Assembly: GCA_002350845.1 (NCBI GenBank)
Contig: DEFL01000048.1
Location: 26,098 to 90,097 of the forward strand
DNA length: 64,000 nucleotides
Direction: 5' to 3'
From: Christensenella sp. UBA2853
GTDB lineage: Bacteria; Bacillota; Clostridia; Christensenellales; Aristaeellaceae
Positions 25,104 to 34,950 of the stretch are shown here, in pieces. The number at the start of each line of letters is the position of its first letter. Within the stretch, counting starts at the first letter, position 1. Below the pieces are notes generated by a model, which worked only from the letters and a program-made list of their open reading frames with translations, ran no database searches and was not told where the DNA came from. The position numbers and the translations under genes were made by a program.

Positions 25104-25760
25104 TCAGATTCTGCCGCGCTGTCTGAGCAGATCAATGAGTCCTGCATAGAACAGATACAGGGCACCGCCCAGCAGCAGGCCGCCCAGAATATCGGTCAGC
25201 CAATGCACGCCGGACAGCAGTCTTCCGATCACGGTCACAACCAGCAGCACTGCGCAGACCATGCTGAGGATCCTGCCGAGCGGCTGGTCCTTCAGTCTCC
25301 GTCTGAGCTGTTCCATCGCCGCGAGCATCAGACACATCGCCAGCATGGTATGGGATGACGGGAAGGAAGCCTCCAGGCCTTCATCCAGAATCACCGGGCG
25401 ATAATTGATAATGCACTTTTCAAAGAAAAGGTAGCAGACGGCAAGCGCAGCATACAGTCCGCCCAAAAGCAGAATATCCTTATCCATCCGTGCAATGCTT
25501 TTGCGCTGGATCAGCTGCCATACGCCCCAGAGTCCGAAAATGACCACTGACAGAATCGCTAGATATCCTGTCACCTGGGTAACCTTATAGAGCGTCATCT
25601 GCAGTCCGGTCAGGTTGTGAAAGCTGGTATTGATCGCGGCCAGGCCGATCTGCGAATTTTCAGGACCAACCGGCTGCACATCGACCGTTTTGATCAGTAC
25701 GATCAGGATCAGGAACAGTACAAGCAGTACGGCTCCGGCTGTCAGTTTTTTTGACTTCAT
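25104..25760 (-). CDS. PAP2-family phosphatase
   Basis: This 218-residue membrane protein has five or six hydrophobic segments and the PAP2 motifs: KCIINYRP (domain 1), SFPSSHTML (domain 2) and SGVHWLTDILGG (domain 3). Family members dephosphorylate phosphatidic acid or undecaprenyl pyrophosphate on the outer face of the membrane. The ATG at 25760 follows GGAAGGTGG; the ATG 51 nt upstream is not supported. It is the last leftward gene before the metal-regulated operon and lies 63 bp downstream of the GH38 stop. Confidence 0.88.
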   Translation of the reverse strand: MKSKKLTAGAVLLVLFLILIVLIKTVDVQPVGPENSQIGLAAINTSFHNLTGLQMTLYKVTQVTGYLAILSVVIFGLWGVWQLIQRKSIARMDKDILLLGGLYAALAVCYLFFEKCIINYRPVILDEGLEASFPSSHTMLAMCLMLAAMEQLRRRLKDQPLGRILSMVCAVLLVVTVIGRLLSGVHWLTDILGGLLLGGALYLFYAGLIDLLRQRGRI

Positions 25761-25823
25761 GATAAACCACCTTCCGGCTTCCGGAGCATCTTCTGTGTCC
25801 GAAACCCTCATATTGTCAGTGCC

Positions 25824-28814
25824 TTATGCACGGAGGCAGTCCGGGTCAATGCCAAGCGTCAGAATCTCAAACGGATGGACGGCCACTTCGGATGCTTCGC
25901 GCTCCGTGTCTTCCAGCATATTGAGCACCCGTACCGTGAACGGGAACCGGACCGTTGTGCGGCGTCCGTCCTGTTCGGAAAGACGGATCACAATCTGGCT
26001 GCCATCTTCCGAGAGCTTCATCGCCTGGAGAAGCAGCCCGGATGCATTCAGCACGCTGCGAAGCGCTTCCGGCATCTTCACGGCATAGGGACTCAGGGGC
26101 ACATTGTACTCCAAAGCCCGCTGATTGACCAGACCCTCCACCGCGTCACCCGCATGCGGATAGATCAGGTAGCAGAAGTCATGCGTGCCCATGTCGCTTG
26201 CGATATCCGGACGGATCGTGGATCTGAGAAGGCTCAGGGAAACCTCCCCGCCTTCAAGTCCCAGGCCATACTTGCCTTCGTTGATCACAGCAAGACCGGC
26301 TCCCGTCTCCGAGAGATCGAACCACTTGTGATGGCACACTTCGAACCTGGCCTGCTGCCAGGTCGTATTCTTCGTCAGATCACGGCGGATCATGCCGGCA
26401 CTGGTATCGCACACCACGTCTCTGGTCACCACATCCGGCCCGAAGTTGACTTTCATCAGGCGATGCTTTTCGTGCCAGTCCACCACATGCTCGACCTCAA
26501 TGCCGCGCTGGCCGCGGATCATGCGCAGGATCATCTTCCATGTGCTCTTTTCGGTGGCAAACACGACCGTCATCTCAGCAATGCTGCCGTCAAGGCAGGT
26601 CACATGGAGCGGCTCCTGAATGGTGAGCGGATAGGATACATCTTTGTAATTGGGCAGAATATCCCAGGCATCATACACGCCGGGATTATCCGCATAGAGA
26701 TGCAGCTGGTTGAAGCCGCAGCCTTCCCTGACCCACTCTCTGTCGAGATCGCAGTCCCGGAAGGAGGCAAACGAACCATCCTGCCGCAGGTGCAGATCGG
26801 CCTGGGCAGTGACCACGTGCAGTCCCTGTTCTTCCTGCTCGATGGTGATCCAGCCCTCTTCGCCTGTCATGGCACAGGGGGTCACAGAGGAAAGACCTTC
26901 TGCTTCTGCCTGCATCCAGGTGCCGTGCTTTCCGTGGCGCACATACTGACCGTCTTCCTTTTCCACAAACACCGGCAGTTTTCTCGGGGTGTTGAGTGTG
27001 TTGAACAGTGTGCCGTCCATGGGCAGGGCTGCCTTCAGCGCGCACAGCTTCTCGTCCACTTCATGATAATCCGCCATGGCATCCTCGTAGACAGGATTGA
27101 TGTGCGAGCCGGGCAGAATGTCATGGAACTGGTTGAGCAGTACTTTCTTGTAGGCCTCGCGAATGTCATCCGCAGGATACTCCATGCCGCCCAGCATCGC
27201 CAGGGTGCGCAGAATCTCCGTTTCACGCAGGGAGAATTCCAGCATCCGGTTCATCTTTTTGATATTGGACTTGGTGGTGAAGGTGCCGCGGTGCATTTCC
27301 AGGTAGAGTTCGCCGTCCCACGTGGCCAGTTTTGTGTTGCCCTTCAGATTCCTATGCAGGAATTCGGCGCCGCCCATGATTTCTGTCTTGGGCATGACTG
27401 AGACTTTCGGGAAGCGGCGGACCATTTCCAGCATTTCCTCGGTGACACCCGAACCTCCGTCGCCGTATCCGTACATGCTCAGGGTCTGTCCGCCGGTCTC
27501 CTTGTCCTGATAGGCTTCCCAGTTTTCCTGGATCTGGCTGGGCATGTTCCAGGTGATGAAATGGGTCGGCGGCACACATGCGTACACTTCGCTTCCGTCA
27601 ATGCCTTTCCAGATGAAGTTGTTATGCGGGAAGCGGTTGGTGTCATTCCAGGTGCTCATCTTATTGGACACGAAATAATCCACGCCGCTCTTTTTCATGA
27701 TCTGCGGCATGATCCAGCTGTTGCCGAACACGTCCGGCAGCCATGCATTGTCCAGCGTTTTGCCAAAGGCGCGGCGGAAGAAATGCTGCCCGTAGAGGAA
27801 CTGGCGAACCAGGGATTCCGCCTGGGGAATGTTGCAGTCGGGCTCCACATACATGGAGCCCACCGGCTCGAACCGGCCCTCGGCGACCTTCTGCTTCAGC
27901 TCCTCAAAGAGTTCCGGATAATACTTTTCCAGCGTCTCATAGGTGTAGGCCTGCGTATGCGTATAGCGGAATTCCGGATAGCGGTCCATCAGGCGCATCT
28001 GGATGAGAATCGTGCGCGCGTTCTTGTGCACTGCGTGGATTCTGCGCCAGTAATAGGCAATATCCAGGTGAGAATGCCCGACCAGGGCGACATCTCCGCT
28101 GCCCTTGAAATCCGTATTGTCATAAATGACGCGCTGGACATAGTCTGCCGCCTCATCAATGCCTTCCCAGGTATCAAAATCGATCGCATCCAGCGCATGG
28201 GAGAGTTCTTTATACAGGAAATGGCGGTAATCCTCATTGAAATACTCACTGCCCGCGATATCCATGAGCAGGATATAGTCATAGATCAGGGACTGCAGGT
28301 TTTCACGGATGGTCACCAGATACGCGCCTTCAAAAATCTGACGGCATCCGCGCTTGGCCAGCACCATCGGATTGCGCTCGTCATCGGGCTTGGAGCGGTT
28401 GTAGGCCTCGATTTCAATCTCAAGATCGTCCCCCTGAAGAAAAGGATTGAGATCAATGCGCTCACGGTTCGGGTCCAGGCCGCCCGCATACTTTCCGTTC
28501 ACCTTCACGATCATTTCAGCGGCCGTGGAGAGATGCAGGTACAGCTGCTTTCCCTTCATGCGCTCCGGGATCCGGACATGGCCACGGATAAAGTCCGTGC
28601 CGTCGGGCGTAAAGTACAGGTCGCCCTTTTTCAGGGGACGGTAGTCCGGATCGTCAAAGACATACTCGTTTTCTGAAACCTGTCTTGCATCCCGGATCTG
28701 CAGGTCTTCAATCTCTTCCCTGTCCAGAATCAGCCCGCGCTCCAGCCAGCCAAAGCGGAGGTCGGTCCATTCTTCAGGCCGCATGCTGCGGCGTACAACT
28801 TTTACATGTGCCAT
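25824..28814 (-). CDS. Alpha-mannosidase (GH38)
   Basis: This 996-residue GH38 retaining alpha-mannosidase is full-length for the bacterial class. Motifs: HSHLDIAYYWR (zinc/substrate site, about 244-254), NAWLPDVFGNSW with the nucleophile Asp near residue 358, DYFVSNKMSTWNDTNRFPHN, and FHDILPGSHINP with a zinc ligand His. C-terminal beta domains of the GH38C type follow. There is no signal peptide, so it trims imported manno-oligosaccharides. GAGGAGG precedes the ATG at 28814. It is the last gene of the operon with the NifU-like protein, the unknown 807-residue protein and the ABC importer. Confidence 0.92.
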   Translation of the reverse strand: MAHVKVVRRSMRPEEWTDLRFGWLERGLILDREEIEDLQIRDARQVSENEYVFDDPDYRPLKKGDLYFTPDGTDFIRGHVRIPERMKGKQLYLHLSTAAEMIVKVNGKYAGGLDPNRERIDLNPFLQGDDLEIEIEAYNRSKPDDERNPMVLAKRGCRQIFEGAYLVTIRENLQSLIYDYILLMDIAGSEYFNEDYRHFLYKELSHALDAIDFDTWEGIDEAADYVQRVIYDNTDFKGSGDVALVGHSHLDIAYYWRRIHAVHKNARTILIQMRLMDRYPEFRYTHTQAYTYETLEKYYPELFEELKQKVAEGRFEPVGSMYVEPDCNIPQAESLVRQFLYGQHFFRRAFGKTLDNAWLPDVFGNSWIMPQIMKKSGVDYFVSNKMSTWNDTNRFPHNNFIWKGIDGSEVYACVPPTHFITWNMPSQIQENWEAYQDKETGGQTLSMYGYGDGGSGVTEEMLEMVRRFPKVSVMPKTEIMGGAEFLHRNLKGNTKLATWDGELYLEMHRGTFTTKSNIKKMNRMLEFSLRETEILRTLAMLGGMEYPADDIREAYKKVLLNQFHDILPGSHINPVYEDAMADYHEVDEKLCALKAALPMDGTLFNTLNTPRKLPVFVEKEDGQYVRHGKHGTWMQAEAEGLSSVTPCAMTGEEGWITIEQEEQGLHVVTAQADLHLRQDGSFASFRDCDLDREWVREGCGFNQLHLYADNPGVYDAWDILPNYKDVSYPLTIQEPLHVTCLDGSIAEMTVVFATEKSTWKMILRMIRGQRGIEVEHVVDWHEKHRLMKVNFGPDVVTRDVVCDTSAGMIRRDLTKNTTWQQARFEVCHHKWFDLSETGAGLAVINEGKYGLGLEGGEVSLSLLRSTIRPDIASDMGTHDFCYLIYPHAGDAVEGLVNQRALEYNVPLSPYAVKMPEALRSVLNASGLLLQAMKLSEDGSQIVIRLSEQDGRRTTVRFPFTVRVLNMLEDTEREASEVAVHPFEILTLGIDPDCLRA

Positions 28815-28830
28815 CGACGTTTCCTCCTCT

Positions 28831-29067
28831 TCACTTGACATCCCAGAAATAGGGCTTCCTGCGTACAGCCTGAATCTTTACTTTTTCCCCGAACTGCTGC
28901 TCAATCTTTTCTTCCATCCATCTGGTGCAGCGGTCAAGAATGTGGCATTTTGAGCATTCACCACGGAAGACAAGGGTCATGACGCCATCTTTGCAATCCA
29001 CAAACTCCACCCAGCCGCCGTCGCCGCGAAGGCGCGGAGCCAGAACGTTTTCGACATATTCCTGCAT
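28831..29067 (-). CDS. NifU-like small protein in the glycan operon
   Basis: The protein has 78 residues. The start at 29067 follows AGAGGAGA; an upstream ATG in the same frame is unsupported. It shows a NifU C-terminal-domain layout: GWVEFVDCKDGVMTLVFRG, then CSKCHILDRCTRWMEEKI. NifU-type scaffolds have one CxxC, here CSKC; the extra C after five residues may widen the cluster site. Iron-sulfur assembly in the middle of a mannoside-degradation operon is unexpected. It may supply a cluster to an enzyme elsewhere or have been recruited to another job. Confidence 0.6.
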   Translation of the reverse strand: MQEYVENVLAPRLRGDGGWVEFVDCKDGVMTLVFRGECSKCHILDRCTRWMEEKIEQQFGEKVKIQAVRRKPYFWDVK

Positions 29068-29080
29068 GGTTCTTCTCCTC

Positions 29081-31504
29081 TCAAAGATACTGTGTATCAT
29101 CATGCCCTGCCACATACGCGAGGGTCAGATCTCTGCATGTAAGCGTATCACCACGATAGGCCGGATGCAAGCTCTTACAGTACATCATGAATGCATCTAT
29201 ATCCGCATATTCGCGTCCGCCCATGACCACAAGGCACGCCGTGTCACTGCCGTACATTCTTTCTTCGCACTCCGTGTTCATGCCGGTCCAGGGCTCCCGC
29301 CTGACGCTCGACCAGAATCCGATATAACCCCGGTCTCTGCGCATCAGCAGCCAGTCGCCGGTGTCCCGGATTTCCTCAAACCGGCAGCGCGGCGCATACA
29401 GGTGGATGTAATGGAGCGGCAGGGTCTCCGGAATCCTGTAGATCATGCCCAGGAGATTCCCCTCCTGCCGGAGCGCGGGCATGGCTCCGTTTCCGTGCCA
29501 GTAGCCCGGACGCATGTCGCCGCCCTCGGAGGAGGATCCCGGATGATTGACAAACACGGCCGCTTCACCGTCGAGCGCTGCATACCAGAGATGCTGCTGG
29601 TACCCGTATGTACCCGGCTGGAAGTCCGTGGTCCCATGGAAGCATTCATTGTAGGACTTGGTAAAGAGATGACTGGAAACATCGGCATCCGCCTGTCGGC
29701 AGATATTGGTCCACCGCTCAAAGGGTCCGCGCGGGGACGCCACGCTGGTCAGACACCAGTCCTCGTGCTTTTCCAGCACAATCTCTGCATTCCCTGTCAC
29801 ATACCGGGTACTGACCTGCGCTTTCATCCGCTCCGTGAGGCCTTCCGGAATGCGGTAGCTGCTGGTCGCAAAGAACCCCAGCCATCCCTCTCCGAAATCA
29901 TACGGGAGCGAGGGATCGATCATGTTCATCAGCGCCATGGCGCCCTGCCGGAAGGGATAGAGTACGCCGCGGTAGACGCGGCCCATCGGAGCGACAATCC
30001 CGTTTTTAAACGTGTGGAGCGCAAGCATCTCCAGCAGGCGGTCCGTCACCGCCGACGCGCGCCGGGAAATGTCTGGCTCACTGTAATCCACGACATTGAT
30101 CAGCGCGGCAAAGGTCACGCACATATAGACCGTGGACAGAAACTCCTCAAACCCATTCTCTTCGACATCATCCAGCCATTCGAGGACTTTCCGCCTGCCG
30201 AAGGCATGCAGTTCTTTTCCTGTCATCCCCGCCCTGGGAAACCATGCATCCGGGAACATGTCCCCGGCATGCATCGCGCTGGCGTAAAACATCAGGGCGT
30301 GGTTTTCGCTCCAGAAGCACATGCCGTCAAACCCGTCCATGTCCATCCAGTAGCGGTAGTTGAGGATCGCCTGACGGCATCTCTCCCATACAGCCTCTTC
30401 GACCCGGTAGTTTTTCAGATACCGGATCAGTCCGCACATCAGGAAGTCAGAACAGTCCACGCGCATTTCGATCAGTTCCAGCATCTCCTGCATCAGCCGC
30501 GGGTCCTCCGGCGAGGGTCTGCCCAGGTACTGGCGGGCGAGCATGTTGGAGATCGGGAACCCGAACTTTTCACCGCGGCTGAGGGTTTCCACGTCCGCGA
30601 TGCGCTGATAAATCAATCGGAGGTTCTCTTCAAAGGACGGAACCGGCCGGATCACTTCGGGCAGAATCTGTTCCGTGCGTTCAAAACGCCTGCGCAGATT
30701 TCCGAACGACGCCGGAACCTCCAGCGTCACATAGGCTTCTCCCTCTTTGAGCACCGCCTCTTCCCTGCCCTCCAGCGCTTCCCATACAGCCGGGATGCGG
30801 CATTTGGCCAGGTCCGGATCACTGTGGCGGTACGTCATGCGGCTGCCCGCAGGCGCTTTGGAAGGAAACACCAGACGGTCCCGCATGAGCCGGGTTCCTT
30901 CCAGGAAGGCTAGGAGGCTTCCGGCCTCCTCTCCCGCCTGCCTGTCGGGAAGTGCCACCGCAAACCCCGGCGGAGGCGATGAAATCTGAAGGCCTGCGAC
31001 GCTTCTTGTGTCACGGACGCCCAGAGTCTCGCACGCGAGATACAGGAGGTTTTCTCCCGCCTTCAGATCCAGAAGAAGCTCACAGGAACGGATCGGTTTA
31101 TAGACCGGAGCATCAATGCCCCCGATTTTCTTTCCCCTGAGATAGACATCCACCGCAGCATAGGACCAAAGAACTGCCTTCACGGTGCAGTCCAAAGGCG
31201 CAATGAGCACGGTTGCGGCATCAAACTGCACCCGCTGCATGGTGGAATAAAAATCCGACAGGTTGACAAAGGCACAGTCTGCCCCGCACATCACCTGCCA
31301 TGGTTTTCCAAGCCGCCCGTTTTCCCCGGCTCTCAGGTTTTCCGGAACCTGGACTTCCTCATGAGCGGCAATCATGCTTCTGAGATACGCCTCATACCGC
31401 AGCTGATTCGGGTCCCGTACGCTGTTTTCATAGGGTGTCACAAGCGGGCCCTGCACCATCCAGGCAGTGATAAAACCATTCCGGTCCGTCTGCCACGTCT
31501 GCAC
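29081..31504 (-). CDS. Large uncharacterised protein, probable glycan enzyme
   Basis: I do not recognise this family. From the GTG at 31504 it has 807 residues. GGAGG lies 7 nt before that GTG; an ATG 45 nt upstream has no ribosome binding site. There is no signal peptide. An N-terminal beta-rich part (about 1-320) is followed by a helical stretch (about 330-550: RCRQAILNYRYWMDMDGFD, MCFWSENHALMFYASAMHAG) that resembles the (alpha/alpha)6 barrel of glycosidases and lyases, then a C-terminal beta domain. Position between the ABC importer and the GH38 gene suggests a glycosidase or phosphorylase on the imported oligosaccharide. This is inference only. Confidence 0.6.
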   Translation of the reverse strand: MQTWQTDRNGFITAWMVQGPLVTPYENSVRDPNQLRYEAYLRSMIAAHEEVQVPENLRAGENGRLGKPWQVMCGADCAFVNLSDFYSTMQRVQFDAATVLIAPLDCTVKAVLWSYAAVDVYLRGKKIGGIDAPVYKPIRSCELLLDLKAGENLLYLACETLGVRDTRSVAGLQISSPPPGFAVALPDRQAGEEAGSLLAFLEGTRLMRDRLVFPSKAPAGSRMTYRHSDPDLAKCRIPAVWEALEGREEAVLKEGEAYVTLEVPASFGNLRRRFERTEQILPEVIRPVPSFEENLRLIYQRIADVETLSRGEKFGFPISNMLARQYLGRPSPEDPRLMQEMLELIEMRVDCSDFLMCGLIRYLKNYRVEEAVWERCRQAILNYRYWMDMDGFDGMCFWSENHALMFYASAMHAGDMFPDAWFPRAGMTGKELHAFGRRKVLEWLDDVEENGFEEFLSTVYMCVTFAALINVVDYSEPDISRRASAVTDRLLEMLALHTFKNGIVAPMGRVYRGVLYPFRQGAMALMNMIDPSLPYDFGEGWLGFFATSSYRIPEGLTERMKAQVSTRYVTGNAEIVLEKHEDWCLTSVASPRGPFERWTNICRQADADVSSHLFTKSYNECFHGTTDFQPGTYGYQQHLWYAALDGEAAVFVNHPGSSSEGGDMRPGYWHGNGAMPALRQEGNLLGMIYRIPETLPLHYIHLYAPRCRFEEIRDTGDWLLMRRDRGYIGFWSSVRREPWTGMNTECEERMYGSDTACLVVMGGREYADIDAFMMYCKSLHPAYRGDTLTCRDLTLAYVAGHDDTQYL

Positions 31505-31584
31505 AGGCATTCCTCCATTCTGCTTGGTATTATCTCTGTTCTTTTCCATTCCGTCAATGCATCTTCCGTATACATGATCTTCTG

Positions 31585-31616
31585 AAAAAGGCAGCCTGTG
31601 CGTCGCACAGGCTGCC
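31585..31616 (-). terminator. Hairpin between the permease and the uncharacterised gene
   Basis: The 12-bp arms GGCAGCCTGTGC and its complement, on the minus strand followed by TTTTT. It could be a full terminator or an attenuator that lowers expression of the enzymes relative to the transporter. Confidence 0.75.
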
Positions 31617-31630
31617 GCCGCGTAACAGGA

Positions 31631-32503
31631 TTAGCCCTTGACAGCACCCGCAGTCAGACCGCCCATGAAGAAACGGCTGAAGCAGCAGAAGACGATCAGG
31701 ATCGGGATGATGGCAATGGTTGCACCGGCAAACATGATGTTCCATGCAGCCGCACCGTCACCTGCATTCTTGAGCATGTTGACGCCAACGGTCAGGGGAC
31801 GCATGGCCGGCTTGGTCATGGTGAACACCATCGGCATGATGTATTCATTCCAGCCCTGACGGAAGGACAGGATGGCAATGGTGGCCATGACAGGTTTGAG
31901 CATCGGGATAATGATGTTCCAGTAGATCCTGAAGAACGTGCATCCATCAATGCGGGCTGCTTCGTCGAGTTCCTTGGGAACCGAGTTCACATAGCCGCGG
32001 CACAGGAAGATATAGGTGGCCTGGCCGCCGCCGATGGAGAACAGGATCACGGACCAGAGCGAGGAATTCATCTTGACCTTGACGGCGAGTTCATACAGCG
32101 GGCGCAGGGAAACCGAGCCCACGTTGATGAACATGAACGCAGTGAAAATGCCGTAGATGACTTCCTTGCCCGGAAAATTCTTTCTTGAGAAGACATAGCC
32201 GGCCATGGTGGATACCAGAAGCGAACCGGCCATGACACCAAGGCTCAGGAGGATACTGTTCTTGGTATAGACCGCAAAGTTCGCCTGATTCCAGGCATCC
32301 ACATAGTTCTGCACAACCCATGCCGACGGGAAAATGTTGCTGCCGCCGCGGAGAAGTTCTGCATTGTCCTTGAAGGATCCCAGAATGATATACACAACCG
32401 GGAAGATCACCAGCACGGCGAAAAATGCCAGAAGCACCCACAGGACTGCGCGGATGGCTTTCTGCTGGGGCGAATAAACGATTCTTGCCTGATTCTTTGC
32501 CAT
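31631..32503 (-). CDS. Carbohydrate ABC transporter permease (MalG-like)
   Basis: This 290-residue CUT1-type permease with six hydrophobic segments carries the EAA loop ELDEAARIDGCTFFRIYWNIIIPMLKP that contacts the ATPase. The ATG at 32503 has AGGAGG upstream, overlapping the stop of the previous permease. It pairs with the MalF-like permease and the binding protein at 33557. No ATPase gene is in the operon, so a shared MsmX-type ATPase elsewhere in the genome is probably used. The cargo is inferred to be a manno-oligosaccharide because GH38 lies downstream. Confidence 0.88.
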   Translation of the reverse strand: MAKNQARIVYSPQQKAIRAVLWVLLAFFAVLVIFPVVYIILGSFKDNAELLRGGSNIFPSAWVVQNYVDAWNQANFAVYTKNSILLSLGVMAGSLLVSTMAGYVFSRKNFPGKEVIYGIFTAFMFINVGSVSLRPLYELAVKVKMNSSLWSVILFSIGGGQATYIFLCRGYVNSVPKELDEAARIDGCTFFRIYWNIIIPMLKPVMATIAILSFRQGWNEYIMPMVFTMTKPAMRPLTVGVNMLKNAGDGAAAWNIMFAGATIAIIPILIVFCCFSRFFMGGLTAGAVKG

Positions 32504-32516
32504 TGTCCGCACCTCC

Positions 32517-33467
32517 TTACATGACATCGTCGAGTCTGCGGGCCACCAGGTTGTACACGATGGTCACCGCGCCGACGATGACAGCAGCCATAACGCTCAG
32601 AAGAGCACCATAACCGATCTGCGCCTGAGATCCGGCTTCGGCGGAGAAGATGAGGTTATAGATGTACAGGAACATGACGTTGGTTCTGTTGCCCGGGCCG
32701 CCGTTGGTCAAAACCATGATGGCTTCATAGTCCTTGAAGGCGCCGGTGATGGCCAGCATCAGGACCACCTTCAGCACAGGAGCCAGCATGGGCAGCGTGA
32801 TCCTAAAGAAGGTCTGCACAGCGTTTGCACCGTCAATTCTTGAGGACTCATAGACGTCCTCGGAAATGCTGGTCATGCCGGTGACAAAATACAGCATGTA
32901 GTTTCCAAAGCCGCCCCATACCGACATGATCGTGACGGCCGCCATGACAACCCCTGCATCGGTCAGCCATCCTATGGGAGATGAGGCGGAGATGAATCCG
33001 AGCTTCATCAGAATGCCGTTGAGAATGCCGTTGCCGGTGGCAAAAATGAAGGTGAAAATCATGCCCGAAATCGAGCTGGAGATGACCGTCGGCATAAAGT
33101 AGACGCCGCGGAAGAAGGAGGATCCCTTCAGCTTCTGATTGAGCAGAACAGCCATGATCAGCGCCAGCGGGATGATGAAGATCAGTTTGAGTGCAGCATA
33201 TTCGAAGGTTGTGCCGACACTGCCCCAGAATTTGGCATCTGCCAGCATGCGCTGGAAGTTGCGAAGGCCTGTATATGTCGCCTTAAAGCCGTTGTAGTTG
33301 TAACACACATAACGGAAAATCCAGATGAAAGGATAAATCGAACAGACGCACAGGAAGAACAGGGACGGGGCCAGCATCAGGCCGGCAGCAAGTCCGCCGC
33401 TCTCCTTGAGGCGCATCTTCTTGTTCACGGGCCGTGAAGGCTTGTCCGTGATGGTCACCTTTGTCAT
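32517..33467 (-). CDS. Carbohydrate ABC transporter permease (MalF-like)
   Basis: A 316-residue CUT1 permease with six hydrophobic segments. The EAA loop is ESSRIDGANAVQTFFRITLPMLAP, which starts with Ser rather than Ala-Ala; the conserved G remains. The ATG at 33467 follows AAAGGAG by 11 nt. It is followed after 13 nt by the MalG-like gene, and preceded by the binding-protein gene with two hairpins between. It forms half of the transport channel. Confidence 0.87.
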   Translation of the reverse strand: MTKVTITDKPSRPVNKKMRLKESGGLAAGLMLAPSLFFLCVCSIYPFIWIFRYVCYNYNGFKATYTGLRNFQRMLADAKFWGSVGTTFEYAALKLIFIIPLALIMAVLLNQKLKGSSFFRGVYFMPTVISSSISGMIFTFIFATGNGILNGILMKLGFISASSPIGWLTDAGVVMAAVTIMSVWGGFGNYMLYFVTGMTSISEDVYESSRIDGANAVQTFFRITLPMLAPVLKVVLMLAITGAFKDYEAIMVLTNGGPGNRTNVMFLYIYNLIFSAEAGSQAQIGYGALLSVMAAVIVGAVTIVYNLVARRLDDVM

Positions 33468-33499
33468 GGGCAGATGCACTCCTTTTTTATGAAATAAAG

Positions 33500-33550
33500 G
33501 GCTGCCTGCCATAAAGCACAGCAGGCAGCCACAGCAGGCTTACGCCTGCA
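33500..33550 (-). terminator. Two intercistronic hairpins after the binding protein
   Basis: The arms GGCTGCCTGC (33500-33509) and GCAGGCAGCC (33521-33530), and a smaller GCAGGC/GCCTGC pair at 33534-33549. They probably give the binding protein higher expression than the permeases. Confidence 0.6.
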
Positions 33551-33556
33551 GGTTCC

Positions 33557-34894
33557 TTATTTGTCCAGGTAGGTGGCAGTGCCAGCGCTGGGATGGAGCG
33601 GATCGTAGTCAGCAATCACAAGGCGCTTCACGGTGCCGGAGAGGATGTCTTCCTCATAGGCTTCGTTGTAGCGGGTGTTCAGGTCTTCGATGGCTGCATC
33701 GATCTCGACATAGCCCATGATTGCATTCCACAGAACGGTGCGATAGTTGTCGCCGGACAGGTTGATGGTGGGCACAGCGGGATACACGGATTCATAGGGC
33801 AGCAGGGAGAAGTCAGCCATACGGCCGGTCTTGGTCTTGTCCATGATGCCGTCCATGTAAGTGGTGATCGGCAGAGAATAGCCATTCTCGAGATAGCCCT
33901 TCAGGAATTCTTCAGACTGGAAGTACTTGATGACTTCCCAGGCAGCATCCTTGTTCTGGCAGCTGGACATCATGATGTAGCCCTTGTTGGGGTTAACCTG
34001 CAGAGCACCCTTGATTTCGCCGTCCAGGGAAGGAACAGGAGCAACGCCCCATTCGAAGTCCTTGACAGGGAACTGCTGGGTGAACACGCCGGCTTCCTGG
34101 GATGCATTGCCCCACAGTGCGAAGGCACCGCCGGCAAAGAGAGCGCGCATGTTGTCAACGCCCTGCTGATCCGGATAGGCAACAGCCACGAGCTCACGGC
34201 CCTTTTCGAGGATCGGCTTGTAGCCGGAGAAATCGAACTTGCCGTTGACATAGTCATAGTAGAAGATGCCGGAAACCTGAGCCATCATTTCGAGCTGGCG
34301 CTCAAAGGGAGAAGAAGAGGTGAAACCGATGCCATAGTAGTTGCCTGCGCCGGCTTCGGTGATCTTCTTGGCCAGAGCGATGTACTCGTCGAGCGTGGCG
34401 GGAATGCCTTCAGCGCCTGCAGCGGCAACCAGGTCCTTGTTGTATTCAATGCGGACACCGGAACGCATGCTGGAAGCAACCCAGTAGATGTCGTCGCCCA
34501 GGGCGTTGAGGCCTTCATATTTGTGTTCGAAGGGCTCGTTGACCTTCTGATACTCTGCATCCTTCTCGATGTAGGGAGTCAGGGACTCGATGGCGCCATA
34601 CTCAGAGAAGTTCTTGATGTCGATGGACTGACCGACCAGATCAGGAGCTTCGCCGCCCTGATAGGCCAGCAGGATGGACTGTTCAAAGTTGTCCGTCATG
34701 ATGGTCATCTTGATCTCGATGTCATCATGGGCTTCGTTGAACTTATTGATCATTTCCGTCATGTAGGTTTCATCATGACGGTCATTGGACCAATAGTTGA
34801 TCACGGTTTTGCCGTCTGCCATAGCAGGAACAACGCTCAGCACAGTGATTGCTGCGAGCATCAGGGCAAGAGCAAGACTCAGAGTCTTTTTCAT
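33557..34894 (-). CDS. Extracellular solute-binding protein (CUT1 sugar ABC)
   Basis: This 445-residue family 1 extracellular solute-binding protein has a signal peptide of about 27 residues ending AMA-DGK and no lipobox cysteine. The N-terminal NYWSNDRHDETYMTEMINKFNEAHDDI and the middle GGAFALWGNASQE are typical of sugar receptors. GAGGAGG precedes the ATG. It heads the operon of two permeases, the unknown 807-residue protein, the NifU-like protein and GH38. A perfect palindrome just after its promoter suggests repression in the absence of substrate. Confidence 0.9.
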   Translation of the reverse strand: MKKTLSLALALMLAAITVLSVVPAMADGKTVINYWSNDRHDETYMTEMINKFNEAHDDIEIKMTIMTDNFEQSILLAYQGGEAPDLVGQSIDIKNFSEYGAIESLTPYIEKDAEYQKVNEPFEHKYEGLNALGDDIYWVASSMRSGVRIEYNKDLVAAAGAEGIPATLDEYIALAKKITEAGAGNYYGIGFTSSSPFERQLEMMAQVSGIFYYDYVNGKFDFSGYKPILEKGRELVAVAYPDQQGVDNMRALFAGGAFALWGNASQEAGVFTQQFPVKDFEWGVAPVPSLDGEIKGALQVNPNKGYIMMSSCQNKDAAWEVIKYFQSEEFLKGYLENGYSLPITTYMDGIMDKTKTGRMADFSLLPYESVYPAVPTINLSGDNYRTVLWNAIMGYVEIDAAIEDLNTRYNEAYEEDILSGTVKRLVIADYDPLHPSAGTATYLDK

Positions 34895-34926
34895 ACGGGT
34901 TCCTCCTCAAACTCTTAAAATTTCAT

Positions 34927-34944
34927 TGTCTACGATCGTAGACA
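34927..34944. promoter_or_regulatory. Perfect 18-bp palindromic operator of the glycan operon
   Basis: TGTCTACGATCGTAGACA is a perfect dyad, 6 bp downstream of the -10 box at the expected transcription start. This is a classic repressor site (LacI or GntR type). No such regulator is encoded nearby. Confidence 0.8.
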
Positions 34945-34950
34945 TTCGGG

